64,000 nucleotides of DNA from Rhizobium indicum (GCF_005862305.2 NZ_CP054021.1:2046001-2110000), one strand, 5' to 3'; positions 18,647 through 28,228 are shown, counted from the stretch's first letter. A program made the numbers and translations. Notes: generated by a model not told the origin, from the letters alone.

Positions 18647-20443
18647 TCAAAACGCTTCGGCGGCCAGTTCCATCATCGTATCGGCTCCGGCTTCGATGCG
18701 GGCCTTGCGAAGCGCGGTCTCCGGCATCAGGCGTTCCATGAAGAAGCGGGCGGTGACCAGCTTGTTCTTCAGGTAATCCTCGCGGGCGGCATCACCGGAT
18801 GCAAGGCCGTCCTCGGCGGCTTTGGCCATCTTCGCCCACATATAGCCGAGAATGACGAGGCCGAAGAGGTGCATGTAATCGGTCGAGCCGGCGCCGGCAT
18901 TGTCGGGCTTGGCCATGGCGTTCTGCATGAACCACATGGTCGCGCCCTGGGCGTCGTTCAAGCCCTTCTTCAGATGCTTGGTGAAGAAGGAGAGCTTTTC
19001 GTTGCTGCGGTTCTCCTCGCAGAAATCACCGATCTCCTTGAAGAGGGCCATGGCGGCGCGGCCGCCGTTCAGCGCCAGCTTGCGGCCGACGAGATCGAGC
19101 GCCTGAATGCCGTTGGCGCCTTCATAGATCATGGCGATGCGGGCATCGCGCACATACTGGCTCATGCCGTGCTCTTCAATATAGCCGTGGCCGCCGAAGA
19201 CCTGCTGGGCCATGACGGCGTGATCGAAGCCCTTGTCGGTCATCACGCCCTTGAGGATCGGGGTGACGAGGCCGAGAATATCGTCGGCCGTCTGGCGCTC
19301 CTTCTCGTCGGCGGCGCGGTGGGCGATATCAGACTTGAGCGCGGTCCAGAGCAGGAAGGCGCGGCCGCCCTCGTTGAAAGCACGGATGGTCATCAGCGTG
19401 CGGCGAATGTCCGGATGGACGATGATCGGATCGGCCTTCTTGTCCGGCGCCTTGGGGCCGGACAGCGAGCGGCCCTGGATGCGGTCGCGGGCATAGCTGG
19501 CGGCGTTCTGATAGGCGATCTCGGAAATGGCGATGCCCTGCAGGCCGACCATCAGGCGGGCCTCGTTCATCATCACGAACATGGCGTTGAGGCCGCGGTT
19601 TTCGGCGCCGATCAGGAAGCCGGTCGCCTCGTCGTAATTCATCACGCAGGTGGCGTTGGCGTGGATGCCCATCTTGTGCTCGATCGCGCCGCAGGAGACA
19701 GCGTTGCGGGCGCCGACCGCGCCGTCCTTGCCGACGAGGAATTTCGGGACGATGAAGAGCGAGATGCCCTTGGTGCCCTCGGGCGCACCCTCGATGCGGG
19801 CCAGCACCAGATGGATGATATTGTCGGTCAGGTCGTGCTCGCCGGCGGAGATGAAGATCTTCTGGCCGGAGATCTTGTAGCTGCCATCAGCCTGCGGCAC
19901 CGCCTTGGTGCGCAGCATGCCGAGATCGGTGCCGCAATGCGGCTCGGTGAGGTTCATGGTGCCGGACCACGTGCCGTCCACCATCTTCGGCAGATAGGTG
20001 GCCTTCTGCTCGTCGGAGCCATGGACGAGAAGTGCTGCGATCGCACCCTGCGTCAGGCCCGGATACATCATCAGCGACATGTTGGCGGCCGAGGTATATT
20101 CGCCGACGGCGGTATGCAGCGTATAGGGGAGCCCCTGCCCGCCGAATTCCTCCGGCACAGCAAGGCCGATCCAGCCGCCTTCGCGATAGGCTTTATAGGC
20201 CTCCTTGAAGCCCTTCGGCGTCGAGACGCTCGCATCGTCGTGACGCGTGCAGCCTTCCTGATCGCCGGAATAGTTCAACGGAAAGAGAGCTTCCTCGGCA
20301 ACCCTTCCGGCCTCGCCGAGGATCGCTTCGATCATATCGGGGGTCGCATCGGCAAAACCCGGCAGATTGTTGTAGCGCTCGAGACCCAGCACGTCGTTGA
20401 GGACGAAAAGCGTATCGTTCACCGGGGCCTTGTAGACTGGCAT
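18647..20443 (-). CDS. acyl-CoA dehydrogenase (long form, ~600 residues)
   Basis: 598 residues, longer than the usual 380 because of an extra C-terminal domain typical of the DmdC/FadE2-like branch. The catalytic base Glu is in YEGANGIQALDLVGRKL near residue 442. FAD-binding segments include NLTEPHCGTDLG and GQKIFISAGEHD. It introduces the 2,3 double bond into acyl-CoA and passes electrons to ETF. It is the first gene of the leftward beta-oxidation cluster. A long palindrome 65 bp upstream of the start is a likely operator. The branch also contains dimethylsulfoniopropionate-pathway enzymes, so fatty-acid oxidation is a contextual inference. Confidence 0.9.
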   Translation of the reverse strand: MPVYKAPVNDTLFVLNDVLGLERYNNLPGFADATPDMIEAILGEAGRVAEEALFPLNYSGDQEGCTRHDDASVSTPKGFKEAYKAYREGGWIGLAVPEEFGGQGLPYTLHTAVGEYTSAANMSLMMYPGLTQGAIAALLVHGSDEQKATYLPKMVDGTWSGTMNLTEPHCGTDLGMLRTKAVPQADGSYKISGQKIFISAGEHDLTDNIIHLVLARIEGAPEGTKGISLFIVPKFLVGKDGAVGARNAVSCGAIEHKMGIHANATCVMNYDEATGFLIGAENRGLNAMFVMMNEARLMVGLQGIAISEIAYQNAASYARDRIQGRSLSGPKAPDKKADPIIVHPDIRRTLMTIRAFNEGGRAFLLWTALKSDIAHRAADEKERQTADDILGLVTPILKGVMTDKGFDHAVMAQQVFGGHGYIEEHGMSQYVRDARIAMIYEGANGIQALDLVGRKLALNGGRAAMALFKEIGDFCEENRSNEKLSFFTKHLKKGLNDAQGATMWFMQNAMAKPDNAGAGSTDYMHLFGLVILGYMWAKMAKAAEDGLASGDAAREDYLKNKLVTARFFMERLMPETALRKARIEAGADTMMELAAEAF

Positions 20444-20507
20444 CTCTCAAATTCCTCCCATTCGACTGACCGGATCGCGCCGGCCTTGGGCACTGTCTTA
20501 CAAAATA

Positions 20508-20529
20508 TTGACGTTTGCGTAAACGTCAA
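20508..20529. promoter_or_regulatory. long perfect palindrome, putative operator of beta-oxidation operon
   Basis: Nine-base perfect arms TTGACGTTT and AAACGTCAA flank a four-base centre GCGT. It lies between the divergent acyl-CoA dehydrogenase and SDR genes. The CGT-rich, AAACGT-containing design is like operators of acyl-CoA catabolism regulators (LiuR/PsrA/FadR types), but the protein is not identifiable here. Confidence 0.6.
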
Positions 20530-20715
20530 ATTCTGCGCTTGTGCTGTCTTTTCTTGAAAAAATTCGAGAGCACGAATCCGCGGGCCATGAAGTACTGAGA
20601 GGAGCAGACGCCATCTCATCTTGCTTGTCCATCACGGAACGGAGTCGCGGCCGGGCAGTGGCGCAACTCGTTCGGACTTCCTAAGTCTTTGGGACGATTC
20701 ATCGAGGAAGGCATC

Positions 20716-21417
20716 ATGACCGATTTTCCCTATGAGAGTGCGCTGATCGTCGGCGCGGGCTCCGGCATCAGCGCATCGCTTGCCCGGCAATTGTCGGCGC
20801 AGGGCGTCAAGGTCGGGCTTGCCGCCCGTAATATTGAAAAGCTCCGGGCATTGGTCGAGGAAACCGGTGCCAGTGCCTTTACAACAGATGTCTCGCAACC
20901 TGCGAGCGTCGCAGCGCTTTTCGAAGAGGCTGCCGCCGCAATCGGCGGGCCTGACGTGGTTATCTTCAATGCCAGCGCCCGTCAGCGTGGCCCGCTCGCC
21001 GAACTCGATCCCGCCGAGGTCGAGAAGGCGATTGCGACCACCGCTTTCGGCGGCTTCCTGGTGGTGCAGCAGGCGGCGCGGCGGATGATCCCTCGCGGCC
21101 GCGGCGCCATCCTGATCACCGGCGCGTCGGCAAGCGTGAAGGGTTTTGCGCAATCGGCCCCGTTCGCGATGGGCAAGTTCGCGTTGCGCGGCCTTGCCCA
21201 GAGTGCAGCCCGCGAACTCGGGCCGATGGGTATCCATGTCGCGCATTTCGTCATCGACGGCGCGGTGCGGTCGCAGATCCGGCCGGACCGGGTGGAGAAG
21301 CCGGATGGCACGCTGCTGCCGGATTCGATCGCCCAGACCTATATCGACGTGCTTCGCCAGCACCGCAGCGCATGGTCGCTGGAGGTGGAAGTCCGGCCCT
21401 GGACGGAGAGCTTCTAA
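20716..21417 (+). CDS. atypical short-chain dehydrogenase/reductase
   Basis: 233 residues. The N-terminal Rossmann motif is ALIVGAGSGISASLARQL with RN after the second strand, suggesting NADP(H). The catalytic Ser is in LITGASASVKG, but the expected YxxxK reads FAMGK, so the active-site Tyr is Phe. ARELGPMGIHVAHFVIDGAV follows, a pattern I associate with one SDR subgroup that shares this change. Either it uses another general acid or is not a classical oxidoreductase. The start is the ATG after GAGGAAGG. It is divergent from the acyl-CoA dehydrogenase, sharing the palindrome region, and is followed by a VOC gene 101 bp away. Confidence 0.85.
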   Translation: MTDFPYESALIVGAGSGISASLARQLSAQGVKVGLAARNIEKLRALVEETGASAFTTDVSQPASVAALFEEAAAAIGGPDVVIFNASARQRGPLAELDPAEVEKAIATTAFGGFLVVQQAARRMIPRGRGAILITGASASVKGFAQSAPFAMGKFALRGLAQSAARELGPMGIHVAHFVIDGAVRSQIRPDRVEKPDGTLLPDSIAQTYIDVLRQHRSAWSLEVEVRPWTESF

Positions 21418-21518
21418 GTCTCCCCCCTGGCCGCGGCCTGCCGCCGCAGGGGAAGCAACTTTCACGACACTCTCAGACAGGTTAGGCTTTGCCGTCAAGG
21501 CAAGCTGGGAGGATACCG

Positions 21519-21884
21519 ATGCCGCGTCTAGACCATGTCACCATCGAGACCCGCGATGCGCCTCGGATGATCGGCTTCCTGGAAGCCGTGCTCGGCGTCA
21601 GGGAAGGCTACCGGCCGCCCTTCGCCTCGCCCGGCCATTGGCTCTATCTGGACGAACGTCCGGTCATCCATCTCAGCCTGACATCGCGCAGCACCGATTT
21701 TCCGCCCGGCATCTTCAACCATGTCGCCTTCAGCCTTTACGAATTCGGGCCGGCGCTGGAACGCATCAAGGCTGGCGGCTATCGCTTCGAATATTACGAT
21801 ATTCCCGACACCGATCTCGGCCAGGTCTTCGTCTACGGCCCCGAGGGCGTGAAAATCGAACTGCAATATCCGCGTCCGGCCTGA
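21519..21884 (+). CDS. VOC/glyoxalase-family protein
   Basis: 121 residues, one vicinal-oxygen-chelate module: LDHVTIETRDAPRMIGFLEAVLG at the N-terminus and GQVFVYGPEGVKIELQYP at the C-terminus, with His, His and Glu available as metal ligands. Members include glyoxalase I, dioxygenases and antibiotic-binding proteins; the substrate is not known. GGGAGGATACCG gives the start. It may be co-transcribed with the SDR. Confidence 0.8.
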   Translation: MPRLDHVTIETRDAPRMIGFLEAVLGVREGYRPPFASPGHWLYLDERPVIHLSLTSRSTDFPPGIFNHVAFSLYEFGPALERIKAGGYRFEYYDIPDTDLGQVFVYGPEGVKIELQYPRPA

Positions 21885-21977
21885 TTGCGCGAGCGGCCAT
21901 TCGATCTGACGAATTGAACGGCAATTGCCGTCAAAAACGGCGTTTGGAACACAAACGTTAAAAAATTCCCATCGGCA

Positions 21978-21992
21978 TTAACGGCTTGTTTA
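21978..21992. promoter_or_regulatory. CtrA-like site upstream of podJ
   Basis: TTAACGGCTTGTTTA fits the CtrA pattern TTAA-N7-TTAA with one mismatch. It lies in the 327-bp gap (21885-22211) before podJ, which otherwise shows AT-rich promoter-like DNA but no gene. A CtrA or cell-cycle input to podJ would be biologically sensible; the match alone is weak. Confidence 0.4.
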
Positions 21993-22211
21993 CCACGTTT
22001 CGTGAAAGGTGCGGATTGAGCAGTAGCGATCCGCATTCCTTTCCCCCGTCTCGCGTTCCTTAAGGATGCCGCTACATCGTTCAGCTTGAGGAAAGTCTAA
22101 TTGACTATCGTCTTATGAATGGTGCGCTCAGGCCCGCGTAAAGCGGGCAGCAGACGAAAAGCCAACGATCGAGCTCTGACGAGGGGTCGAGCAGTCGAAG
22201 CGAGCAAGAAG

Positions 22212-25200
22212 ATGAACGGATCGCGATCAAATCCTTCCCGACAGTCCGACAGGACCTCGCTCGATGCGCTGAACCGCACGATCGAAGGGCTGGAGGCGCG
22301 CATCGAAGGGCTGATGGGCAGCGGGCGCGAACAGCGACCGCGCACGGCAACGGCCGAGCGCGATCCATATGCCGGTTCCCATGCTCCCCGGGCCGCGAAG
22401 GCCCCGCCCGAGCCGCGGCCGGATCCGCTCGCCGAAATTCGTCAACGCCAGCGCGCGCTCGAAGCCAGCCGCGAGCGGCCCTATGCACGCGAACAGGCCC
22501 CGCAGCTTCGTGAACCGACGCCGCGCGCAGCCGCCCCGGTGCCGGCACCCGCCTTGCGCGCCGGCGACGACACGATGACGGAGATCGCCCAGGCGCTCGT
22601 CAGTCTGCGGCAGGACCTGAAGCGCGACATTTCCGAGGGCGTCACCCGCGAGATGAACGCGCTGCGCGCGGAGCTCCGCGAAATCAAGACAAATGCCGGA
22701 GACGGCCGTTTCGCCGACGACATGCGCGCCGATATGGGCCGCCTTGCCCAGAGCATCACCCAGCTGACCGGCCGCTCCGCCGCGCCGGAGGCCACGGGCC
22801 TTCGTGAGGATTTCGAGGAGCTGCGCTCACTGATGGACGGGCTGGCGCGCGAAGATTCGCTGCGCCATATGGAAAACCGCTGGGACGGTTTCGAAAACCG
22901 GCTTGCGGCACTCGATACCGAGGGGCTGCAGGAAGAGCTCGTTTCGCTCGCCTATCGGCTTGATGACATCAAGCGTCATATCGGCGGCATGGGCGAGAGC
23001 CCGGCCGTTCGGGCACTGGAAGACAAGCTGATCTCGATCGCCACAGCGATGGAGCATTTCGGCAATATGATCCAGCCGCACGACCGGGTCATGTCCGAGC
23101 AGTTCGCCGCCATGGACATGCGGCTCGACGAGATCAGCCGGGCAATCGCGGCAAGCGGGCGCACCGCCACTGCGAATGATCCGGGCCTGATGCAGCGGCT
23201 GGAAAGCCGGCTTGCGGCGCTCGCCGACCAGATCGACCTGATGAGCCATGATGCGGCCAGCCGCGTGAACCCGGCCGACGAGCTGGCGATCCGGCTGGAG
23301 GCGCTGACGGGACGCGTCGAGGAGCTGACGAAGGCGGAAGCGACGTCACGGCTCGACGAACGGCTGGAACATCTATCCTATCTATTGGAACGCACGCAGG
23401 AGACGGCACCGCAAGCCGACCTCACCGGCACGCTTTCCGACATTTCCCGCAAGATCGACGCACTTGAGAACGGCGCCGTCAACGACGTGCTGGCGCAGCG
23501 GCTTGACCATCTCGCCCGGCGCATCGACGAGATGGCCCATCAGCAGCAGGCGCCGGCGCCCGCCGCTGTAGCCGACGACAGCGCCTTCCTGCGTCTCGAA
23601 GGACGGCTGAGCGACATCGCCGCCCGGCTGGAGGAGAGCACATCGGCAGCGCCGACCGATCCGCGGGCGCTGAAGAACCTCGAAGACCAGATCGCCAATC
23701 TTTCGGCGCTGATGAGCGCGCCGCGCGAGAGCGCTGTAATACCCCCCGAACTCGACCAGCGCATGGGCGCGATCGAAGATTACATGGCGACGAGCGACGA
23801 ATATATCATCGAGGCGGCACGCCAGGCGGCAGAGGCCGTTGTCGAAGCCTATTCGCGCCATGGCGGCCCGCAGGGTGTCATGCCCGCCGCCGACATGTCG
23901 GCGCTGACGGCGCTGGCCGAGGATCTGCGCCACCTCGAGGATCTCAGCCGCGACAGCGAGGAACGCACGCACAAGACTTTCCAGGCGCTGCACGAGACGC
24001 TGGTGCATATCGCCGATCGGCTCGACGGTATGGAAGATCGCGGCCGGCCGCTCGCCCAGATGCCGGTCGCCGAGGTCGATTTCGATGTCGATCCCTATGC
24101 GCTGATGGTGGCCGAAGCCGAGATGAACAGGACGCTGGCCGCTGCCCCGGCGGCAAAGGCTTCTCCTGTTATCCGCACGGCCGAGGTTGCAGCCGAAGCT
24201 GCCGTCCCTGCGCAAGCCACCGCCATGAGCGGAACGAGCGCGATCGCCATCGAAGCCGCGACCAGGACGACGGAAGCTGCGACATCGGCAGGGACACAGG
24301 TACCGGCAAAGGCCAGCCTGCTCGCCAGCCTCGGCAAGCGGCTGATGCCCGGCAAGAAGGCCGAGAGCCGGACGACCGAACGGCCGATGATCGACCCCGC
24401 GCCGTCGATCGATCCCACCGATGTGGTGCCGACGGATGCGGCAAACGAACTGCTCGAGCCGGGCTCGGGCGCACCTGATGTGAAGAAGATCCTTGAACGG
24501 GTTCGCGCCAGCCAGAGCGCGGCGCGCGGCAAACCTGCCGGCGAAACCGATCGCGCCGATTATATCGCTGCTGCGCGCCGTGCGGCGCAGGCGGCCGCGA
24601 TGGAGGTGGATGCCAATCCGAAGCAGGCAGCCGGCAAGGCCGAGAAGAAGGGCGCGAATGCCGACAAGGCCGGCAAGGCTTCTGCCAAGACGGGCAAGAC
24701 CAGCGCCTTTTCGCGCTACCGGCGGCCGATCCTGCTGGCGGTCGGTGCCGTGCTGCTCGCCATCATGGCCTTTCCGCTTGCCCGAACGCTGACAAGCGGC
24801 GAGCGCGCGCCGCAGCCGCCAGCAGAAGTCTCGGCGCTGACCGGCGCGGAAAACCCGTCGCCGGCCTTGCCTGACGCGACACCTGCCCAGCCGGATGCCG
24901 CCGCTCTCGGAACGACCGCTCCGGCAGCGGATGCTATGCCGCCCGCTGCCGAACAGGCGCAGCCGGAGGCAACCCCGCCTGACGCCCGCGAGCATCTGAC
25001 CGACGTGGCGCCGCTTGACGGCGAAGGGGCAGCGACCCTTGCCCCTCCCGGTCCGTCGGGCGCGGCACAGGAGACATCGGGCTTCGTTCCCGCACCTGCA
25101 CCGCAGGCTGCCATCACCATTCCCGACACCGTCCAGCCGAAATCGCTTGCCGATGCGGCGAGCGGCGGGGATGCGTTGGCGCTGTTTGAGATCGGCGCGC

Positions 25201-25988
25201 GTTATTCGGATGGCCGCAACGGCATGACGGTCGATCAGAAGCAGGCCGCAGGCTGGTACCAGCTTTCAGCCGACAAGGGCTTTGCGCCGGCCGAATACCG
25301 GCTCGGCAGCATGTACGAGAAGGGCAACGGCGTCGAACGCGACATCTCCAAGGCGAAGGGTTTTTACGAGCAGGCGGCAAACCAGGGCAATGCCAGCGCC
25401 ATGCACAATCTCGCCGTGCTCTACGCCTCCGGCGCCCTCGGCCAACAGGATTATGCGACGGCCGCCTCGTGGTTCACCAAGGCTGCGAACCTCGGCATCA
25501 CCGACAGCCAGTTCAACCTGGCAATCCTCTGCGCACGCGGCAACGGCGTTCCGGCGGATCTCGAAGAGTCCTACAAGTGGTTTGCGATCGCCGCCAAGGG
25601 CGGCGACAAGGATGCGGCACAGAAGCGCGACGAAGTGGCCAAAGCCATGAAACCCGACCAGCTCGAACGGGCGCGCACCAAGGCCGATCTCTGGAAGGCG
25701 GAGCCGGTCGACCACCGCACGAACGCCATCGACATCCCCGACGAATGGGCGGGAACCGGCGCGAAAACGGCGAGCGTCGACATGAAAAAGGCGATCCGCA
25801 ACATCCAGGCGATCCTCAACAATAACGGCTTCGACGCCGGCGTGCCGGACGGCGAAATGGGCGCGAAGACCGTGACCGCGATCAAAAACTTCCAGAAGTC
25901 GGTCGGGCAGGAGCCGGACGGCAAGGTGACCGATGCAACCGTGAAGGCGCTGCTCGAACGCAACAAGCAGGGCAGCAAGGCAATCTGA
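22212..25988 (+). CDS. podJ: PodJ-like polarity protein (coiled coil, TM, Sel1 repeats, peptidoglycan-binding)
   Basis: 1258 residues from the start chosen. Residues 1 to ~650 are cytoplasmic and largely coiled coil with repeated L-E-x-R-L-x-x-I heptads, followed by an Ala/Pro-rich stretch. One membrane helix lies at ~836-860 (RPILLAVGAVLLAIMAFPLA). A periplasmic linker leads to three or four Sel1/TPR-like repeats (~985-1136) and a C-terminal peptidoglycan-binding domain (~1193-1250, IQAILNNNGFDAGVPDGEMG). This is the architecture of alphaproteobacterial PodJ, a pole-organising factor. An ATG 31 codons earlier is in frame, but that stretch has rare Arg codons and a hairpin, so I exclude it. 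The neighbouring fad genes match the Sinorhizobium podJ1 neighbourhood as I recall it. Confidence 0.88.
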   Translation: MNGSRSNPSRQSDRTSLDALNRTIEGLEARIEGLMGSGREQRPRTATAERDPYAGSHAPRAAKAPPEPRPDPLAEIRQRQRALEASRERPYAREQAPQLREPTPRAAAPVPAPALRAGDDTMTEIAQALVSLRQDLKRDISEGVTREMNALRAELREIKTNAGDGRFADDMRADMGRLAQSITQLTGRSAAPEATGLREDFEELRSLMDGLAREDSLRHMENRWDGFENRLAALDTEGLQEELVSLAYRLDDIKRHIGGMGESPAVRALEDKLISIATAMEHFGNMIQPHDRVMSEQFAAMDMRLDEISRAIAASGRTATANDPGLMQRLESRLAALADQIDLMSHDAASRVNPADELAIRLEALTGRVEELTKAEATSRLDERLEHLSYLLERTQETAPQADLTGTLSDISRKIDALENGAVNDVLAQRLDHLARRIDEMAHQQQAPAPAAVADDSAFLRLEGRLSDIAARLEESTSAAPTDPRALKNLEDQIANLSALMSAPRESAVIPPELDQRMGAIEDYMATSDEYIIEAARQAAEAVVEAYSRHGGPQGVMPAADMSALTALAEDLRHLEDLSRDSEERTHKTFQALHETLVHIADRLDGMEDRGRPLAQMPVAEVDFDVDPYALMVAEAEMNRTLAAAPAAKASPVIRTAEVAAEAAVPAQATAMSGTSAIAIEAATRTTEAATSAGTQVPAKASLLASLGKRLMPGKKAESRTTERPMIDPAPSIDPTDVVPTDAANELLEPGSGAPDVKKILERVRASQSAARGKPAGETDRADYIAAARRAAQAAAMEVDANPKQAAGKAEKKGANADKAGKASAKTGKTSAFSRYRRPILLAVGAVLLAIMAFPLARTLTSGERAPQPPAEVSALTGAENPSPALPDATPAQPDAAALGTTAPAADAMPPAAEQAQPEATPPDAREHLTDVAPLDGEGAATLAPPGPSGAAQETSGFVPAPAPQAAITIPDTVQPKSLADAASGGDALALFEIGARYSDGRNGMTVDQKQAAGWYQLSADKGFAPAEYRLGSMYEKGNGVERDISKAKGFYEQAANQGNASAMHNLAVLYASGALGQQDYATAASWFTKAANLGITDSQFNLAILCARGNGVPADLEESYKWFAIAAKGGDKDAAQKRDEVAKAMKPDQLERARTKADLWKAEPVDHRTNAIDIPDEWAGTGAKTASVDMKKAIRNIQAILNNNGFDAGVPDGEMGAKTVTAIKNFQKSVGQEPDGKVTDATVKALLERNKQGSKAI

Positions 25989-25990
25989 GG

Positions 25991-26011
25991 CCCGCGTCGC
26001 ATCGACGCGGG
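25991..26011 (+). terminator. hairpin after podJ
   Basis: A nine-bp perfect stem, CCCGCGTCG and CGACGCGGG, with a three-base loop begins 3 nt after the podJ stop. There is no U-run, so it may end transcription inefficiently or protect the 3' end. The rest of the 316-bp gap to the TauE gene shows no gene I can support. Confidence 0.55.
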
Positions 26012-26304
26012 ATCGTCTGGACTCTCTGTTCCGGCGATGAAAAACGCCTGGCGGCACTATGCCGCAAGGCTTTTTCCAATTTTGCCGTCGTCTGTCACAA
26101 AACCTGAAAAAAGCCGGATTATGCCCGGACATATCGATCCGCACATTCGGCGAATCCTCTGCCACCGATCTCTCCGTCAATCTCTATGGCTAATCACGGG
26201 GCCGATCGAAAGCCTCTGGCAACGATTTCACAGTATGGTGCGCATTCGAACGGGGACGTGACAAGAAACCGCCCGGCAGGAGCGGTCATCATTCGGGGTC
26301 GGCT

Positions 26305-27228
26305 GTGACAATCTATCTGCCCATCGCAGAATTGTCGGTGAACATCTTCATCATTCTCGGCATGGGGGCGGCCGTCGGATTCCTGTCTGGAATGTTCGGC
26401 GTCGGCGGCGGTTTTCTCATCACGCCGCTGTTGATCTTCTACAACATTCCCCCCGTCGTCGCCGTCGCGACCGGCGCCAACCAGGTTGTGGCGTCATCGA
26501 TATCGGGCGCGATCACGCATTTCCGGCGAGGCTCGCTCGACGTCAAGCTCGGCACGGTGCTGCTGGTCGGCGGCCTTGCGGGTGCGACGGTCGGCATCTG
26601 GATCTTCTCTTTACTGCGCGCCATCGGCCAGCTCGATCTCATCATCTCGCTGATGTATGTGATCTTCCTCGGCACCGTTGGCGGACTGATGCTGCTCGAA
26701 AGCGTCAATGCCATGCGGCGGGCAGCGCGCAATGAGCCGCCCGCACCGCGCAAGCCCGGCCACCAGCATTGGGTGCACAAGCTGCCGCTGAAGGTGCGCT
26801 TCAAGAAATCGAAGATCTTTCTCAGCGTCATTCCGATCGTCGCGCTCGGCTTTGCGATCGGCATCCTCACCTCGATCATGGGTGTCGGCGGCGGCTTCAT
26901 CATGGTGCCGGCGATGATTTACCTGCTGCGTATCCCGACCAATGTCGTCGTCGGCACCTCGCTGTTCCAGATCATCTTCGTGACCGCCTATACGACGATC
27001 GTGCAGGCGGCGACGAACTTTTCCGTCGACATCGTGCTCGCCTTCATCCTGATGGTGGCGGGTGTCATCGGGGCACAATACGGCGTGCGCGTCGGCCAAA
27101 AACTGCGCGGCGAACAGCTGCGCGCCCTGCTCGGCCTGCTGGTGCTCGCCGTCGGTGTGCGTCTTGCGATCGCTCTGGTGGTGACGCCGGCCGACGTTTA
27201 TTCGGTGGTGATGGGAGCGGGCAATTGA
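26305..27228 (+). CDS. TauE/SafE-family membrane exporter
   Basis: 307 residues and about eight membrane segments in two homologous halves, each opening with the family glycine motif: GMFGVGGGFLITPLLIF near residue 30 and SIMGVGGGFIMVPAMIY near 192. The family exports sulfite, sulfonates or other small anions. The start is a GTG preceded by GGGGTCGG. Its stop overlaps the next ATG by one base (TGATG), showing translational coupling to the TIGR02186 gene. Confidence 0.9.
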   Translation: MTIYLPIAELSVNIFIILGMGAAVGFLSGMFGVGGGFLITPLLIFYNIPPVVAVATGANQVVASSISGAITHFRRGSLDVKLGTVLLVGGLAGATVGIWIFSLLRAIGQLDLIISLMYVIFLGTVGGLMLLESVNAMRRAARNEPPAPRKPGHQHWVHKLPLKVRFKKSKIFLSVIPIVALGFAIGILTSIMGVGGGFIMVPAMIYLLRIPTNVVVGTSLFQIIFVTAYTTIVQAATNFSVDIVLAFILMVAGVIGAQYGVRVGQKLRGEQLRALLGLLVLAVGVRLAIALVVTPADVYSVVMGAGN

Positions 27229-28028
27229 TGCGCCTGGCTGCCGCTGTCATCGCATTGCTTTGCCTGCTGCCGGCCTCTGTCGGAGCGCAGTGGTTGCCGG
27301 GGCAAGCAACGGAAGCGGTGCGTGAAGGGCTGGAAATCGGCACGTCGACCAGCGAAATCGCCATCACCTCGGATTTCCACGGCGCGGATCTGACCATCTT
27401 CGGGGCGCTCTCGAATACCGATCAGTTGCTGCTCGCCATCGGCCAATATGACGTCGTCGTGGTGCTGGAGGGCCCGCGCGAGGATGCGACAGTGCGCAGG
27501 AAGGAACGCGTCTTCGGCATCTGGGTGAACACCCGCTCGATGACCTTCGAAGCGGTGCCGCATTCCTATTCGATGTCGAGTTCGCGCATGATCGACGATC
27601 TGACGACACCGCTCGAGCTGACCGATCAGGGGATCGGCATCGACCACATTCCGCTGACTCCGGTCGGCTTCGTCGGCGACGGCAGCAATCTCGGCGAGTT
27701 CCGCGATGCCTTCCGGCGACTGCAGCAGGGTGGCGGGCTCTACGACCGCAACCCGAGCGGCGTGCGGTTCGTTTCCTCCAACCTCTTCAAGGCGAGCCTG
27801 CGCTTGCCGGCAAACATTCCGAACGGCGTGCACACCGTGCGCGCCTATCTGTTCAAGAGCGGGCTTTTCGTGACCGAGAAATCGCTGCCGCTGCGGGTCA
27901 TCAAGACCGGCATCGAGCAGACGATCACCGACGCGGCGCATGATCAGCCGATCCTCTACGGCTTTGCTGCCGTGCTGCTCGCTGTCATCACCGGCTGGGG
28001 TGCGAGCCTGATCTTCCGCAAGGACTGA
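27228..28028 (+). CDS. TIGR02186-family membrane-anchored periplasmic protein
   Basis: 266 residues with an N-terminal signal peptide (MRLAAAVIALLCLLPASVGA), a beta-rich exported domain (ITSDFHGADLTIFGAL, VVVVLEGPREDATVRRKERVFGIWVN) and a single C-terminal membrane helix (ILYGFAAVLLAVITGWGASLIF) with a short cytoplasmic tail. It matches the family TIGR02186 that is commonly paired with TauE/SafE genes in rhizobia. Function is unknown; it probably works as the periplasmic partner of the exporter, given the one-base overlap. Confidence 0.85.
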   Translation: MRLAAAVIALLCLLPASVGAQWLPGQATEAVREGLEIGTSTSEIAITSDFHGADLTIFGALSNTDQLLLAIGQYDVVVVLEGPREDATVRRKERVFGIWVNTRSMTFEAVPHSYSMSSSRMIDDLTTPLELTDQGIGIDHIPLTPVGFVGDGSNLGEFRDAFRRLQQGGGLYDRNPSGVRFVSSNLFKASLRLPANIPNGVHTVRAYLFKSGLFVTEKSLPLRVIKTGIEQTITDAAHDQPILYGFAAVLLAVITGWGASLIFRKD

Positions 28029-28228
28029 TCCACAGCCAAGGCGCTCAGGATTTCTTCCAAAATAGACTCGGCAAGGCGCTGAGCACGAAGGCCTGCGGGA
28101 GCAACTGCTTGCCTTGAATGTTGTGCTCCAAAAAAACCGCTTGCATTTCGCTATCAGTCGGCCTAACTTTCAACCAGTTGTTAACCGCAACCAGTTTTGA
28201 TGGATGGCAATTCAGAAGGAGGATGGAA

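Noticed and set aside
18575..20557. 660-codon plus-strand frame opposite the acyl-CoA dehydrogenase
   Set aside because: The dehydrogenase signatures are on the minus strand; the plus frame has no recognisable domain.
22119..22211. Upstream extension of podJ by 31 codons
   Set aside because: Rare AGA, AGG and CGA codons, a hairpin GCCCGCGTAAAGCGGGC, and no good ribosome site make it more likely leader; retained only as an alternative start.
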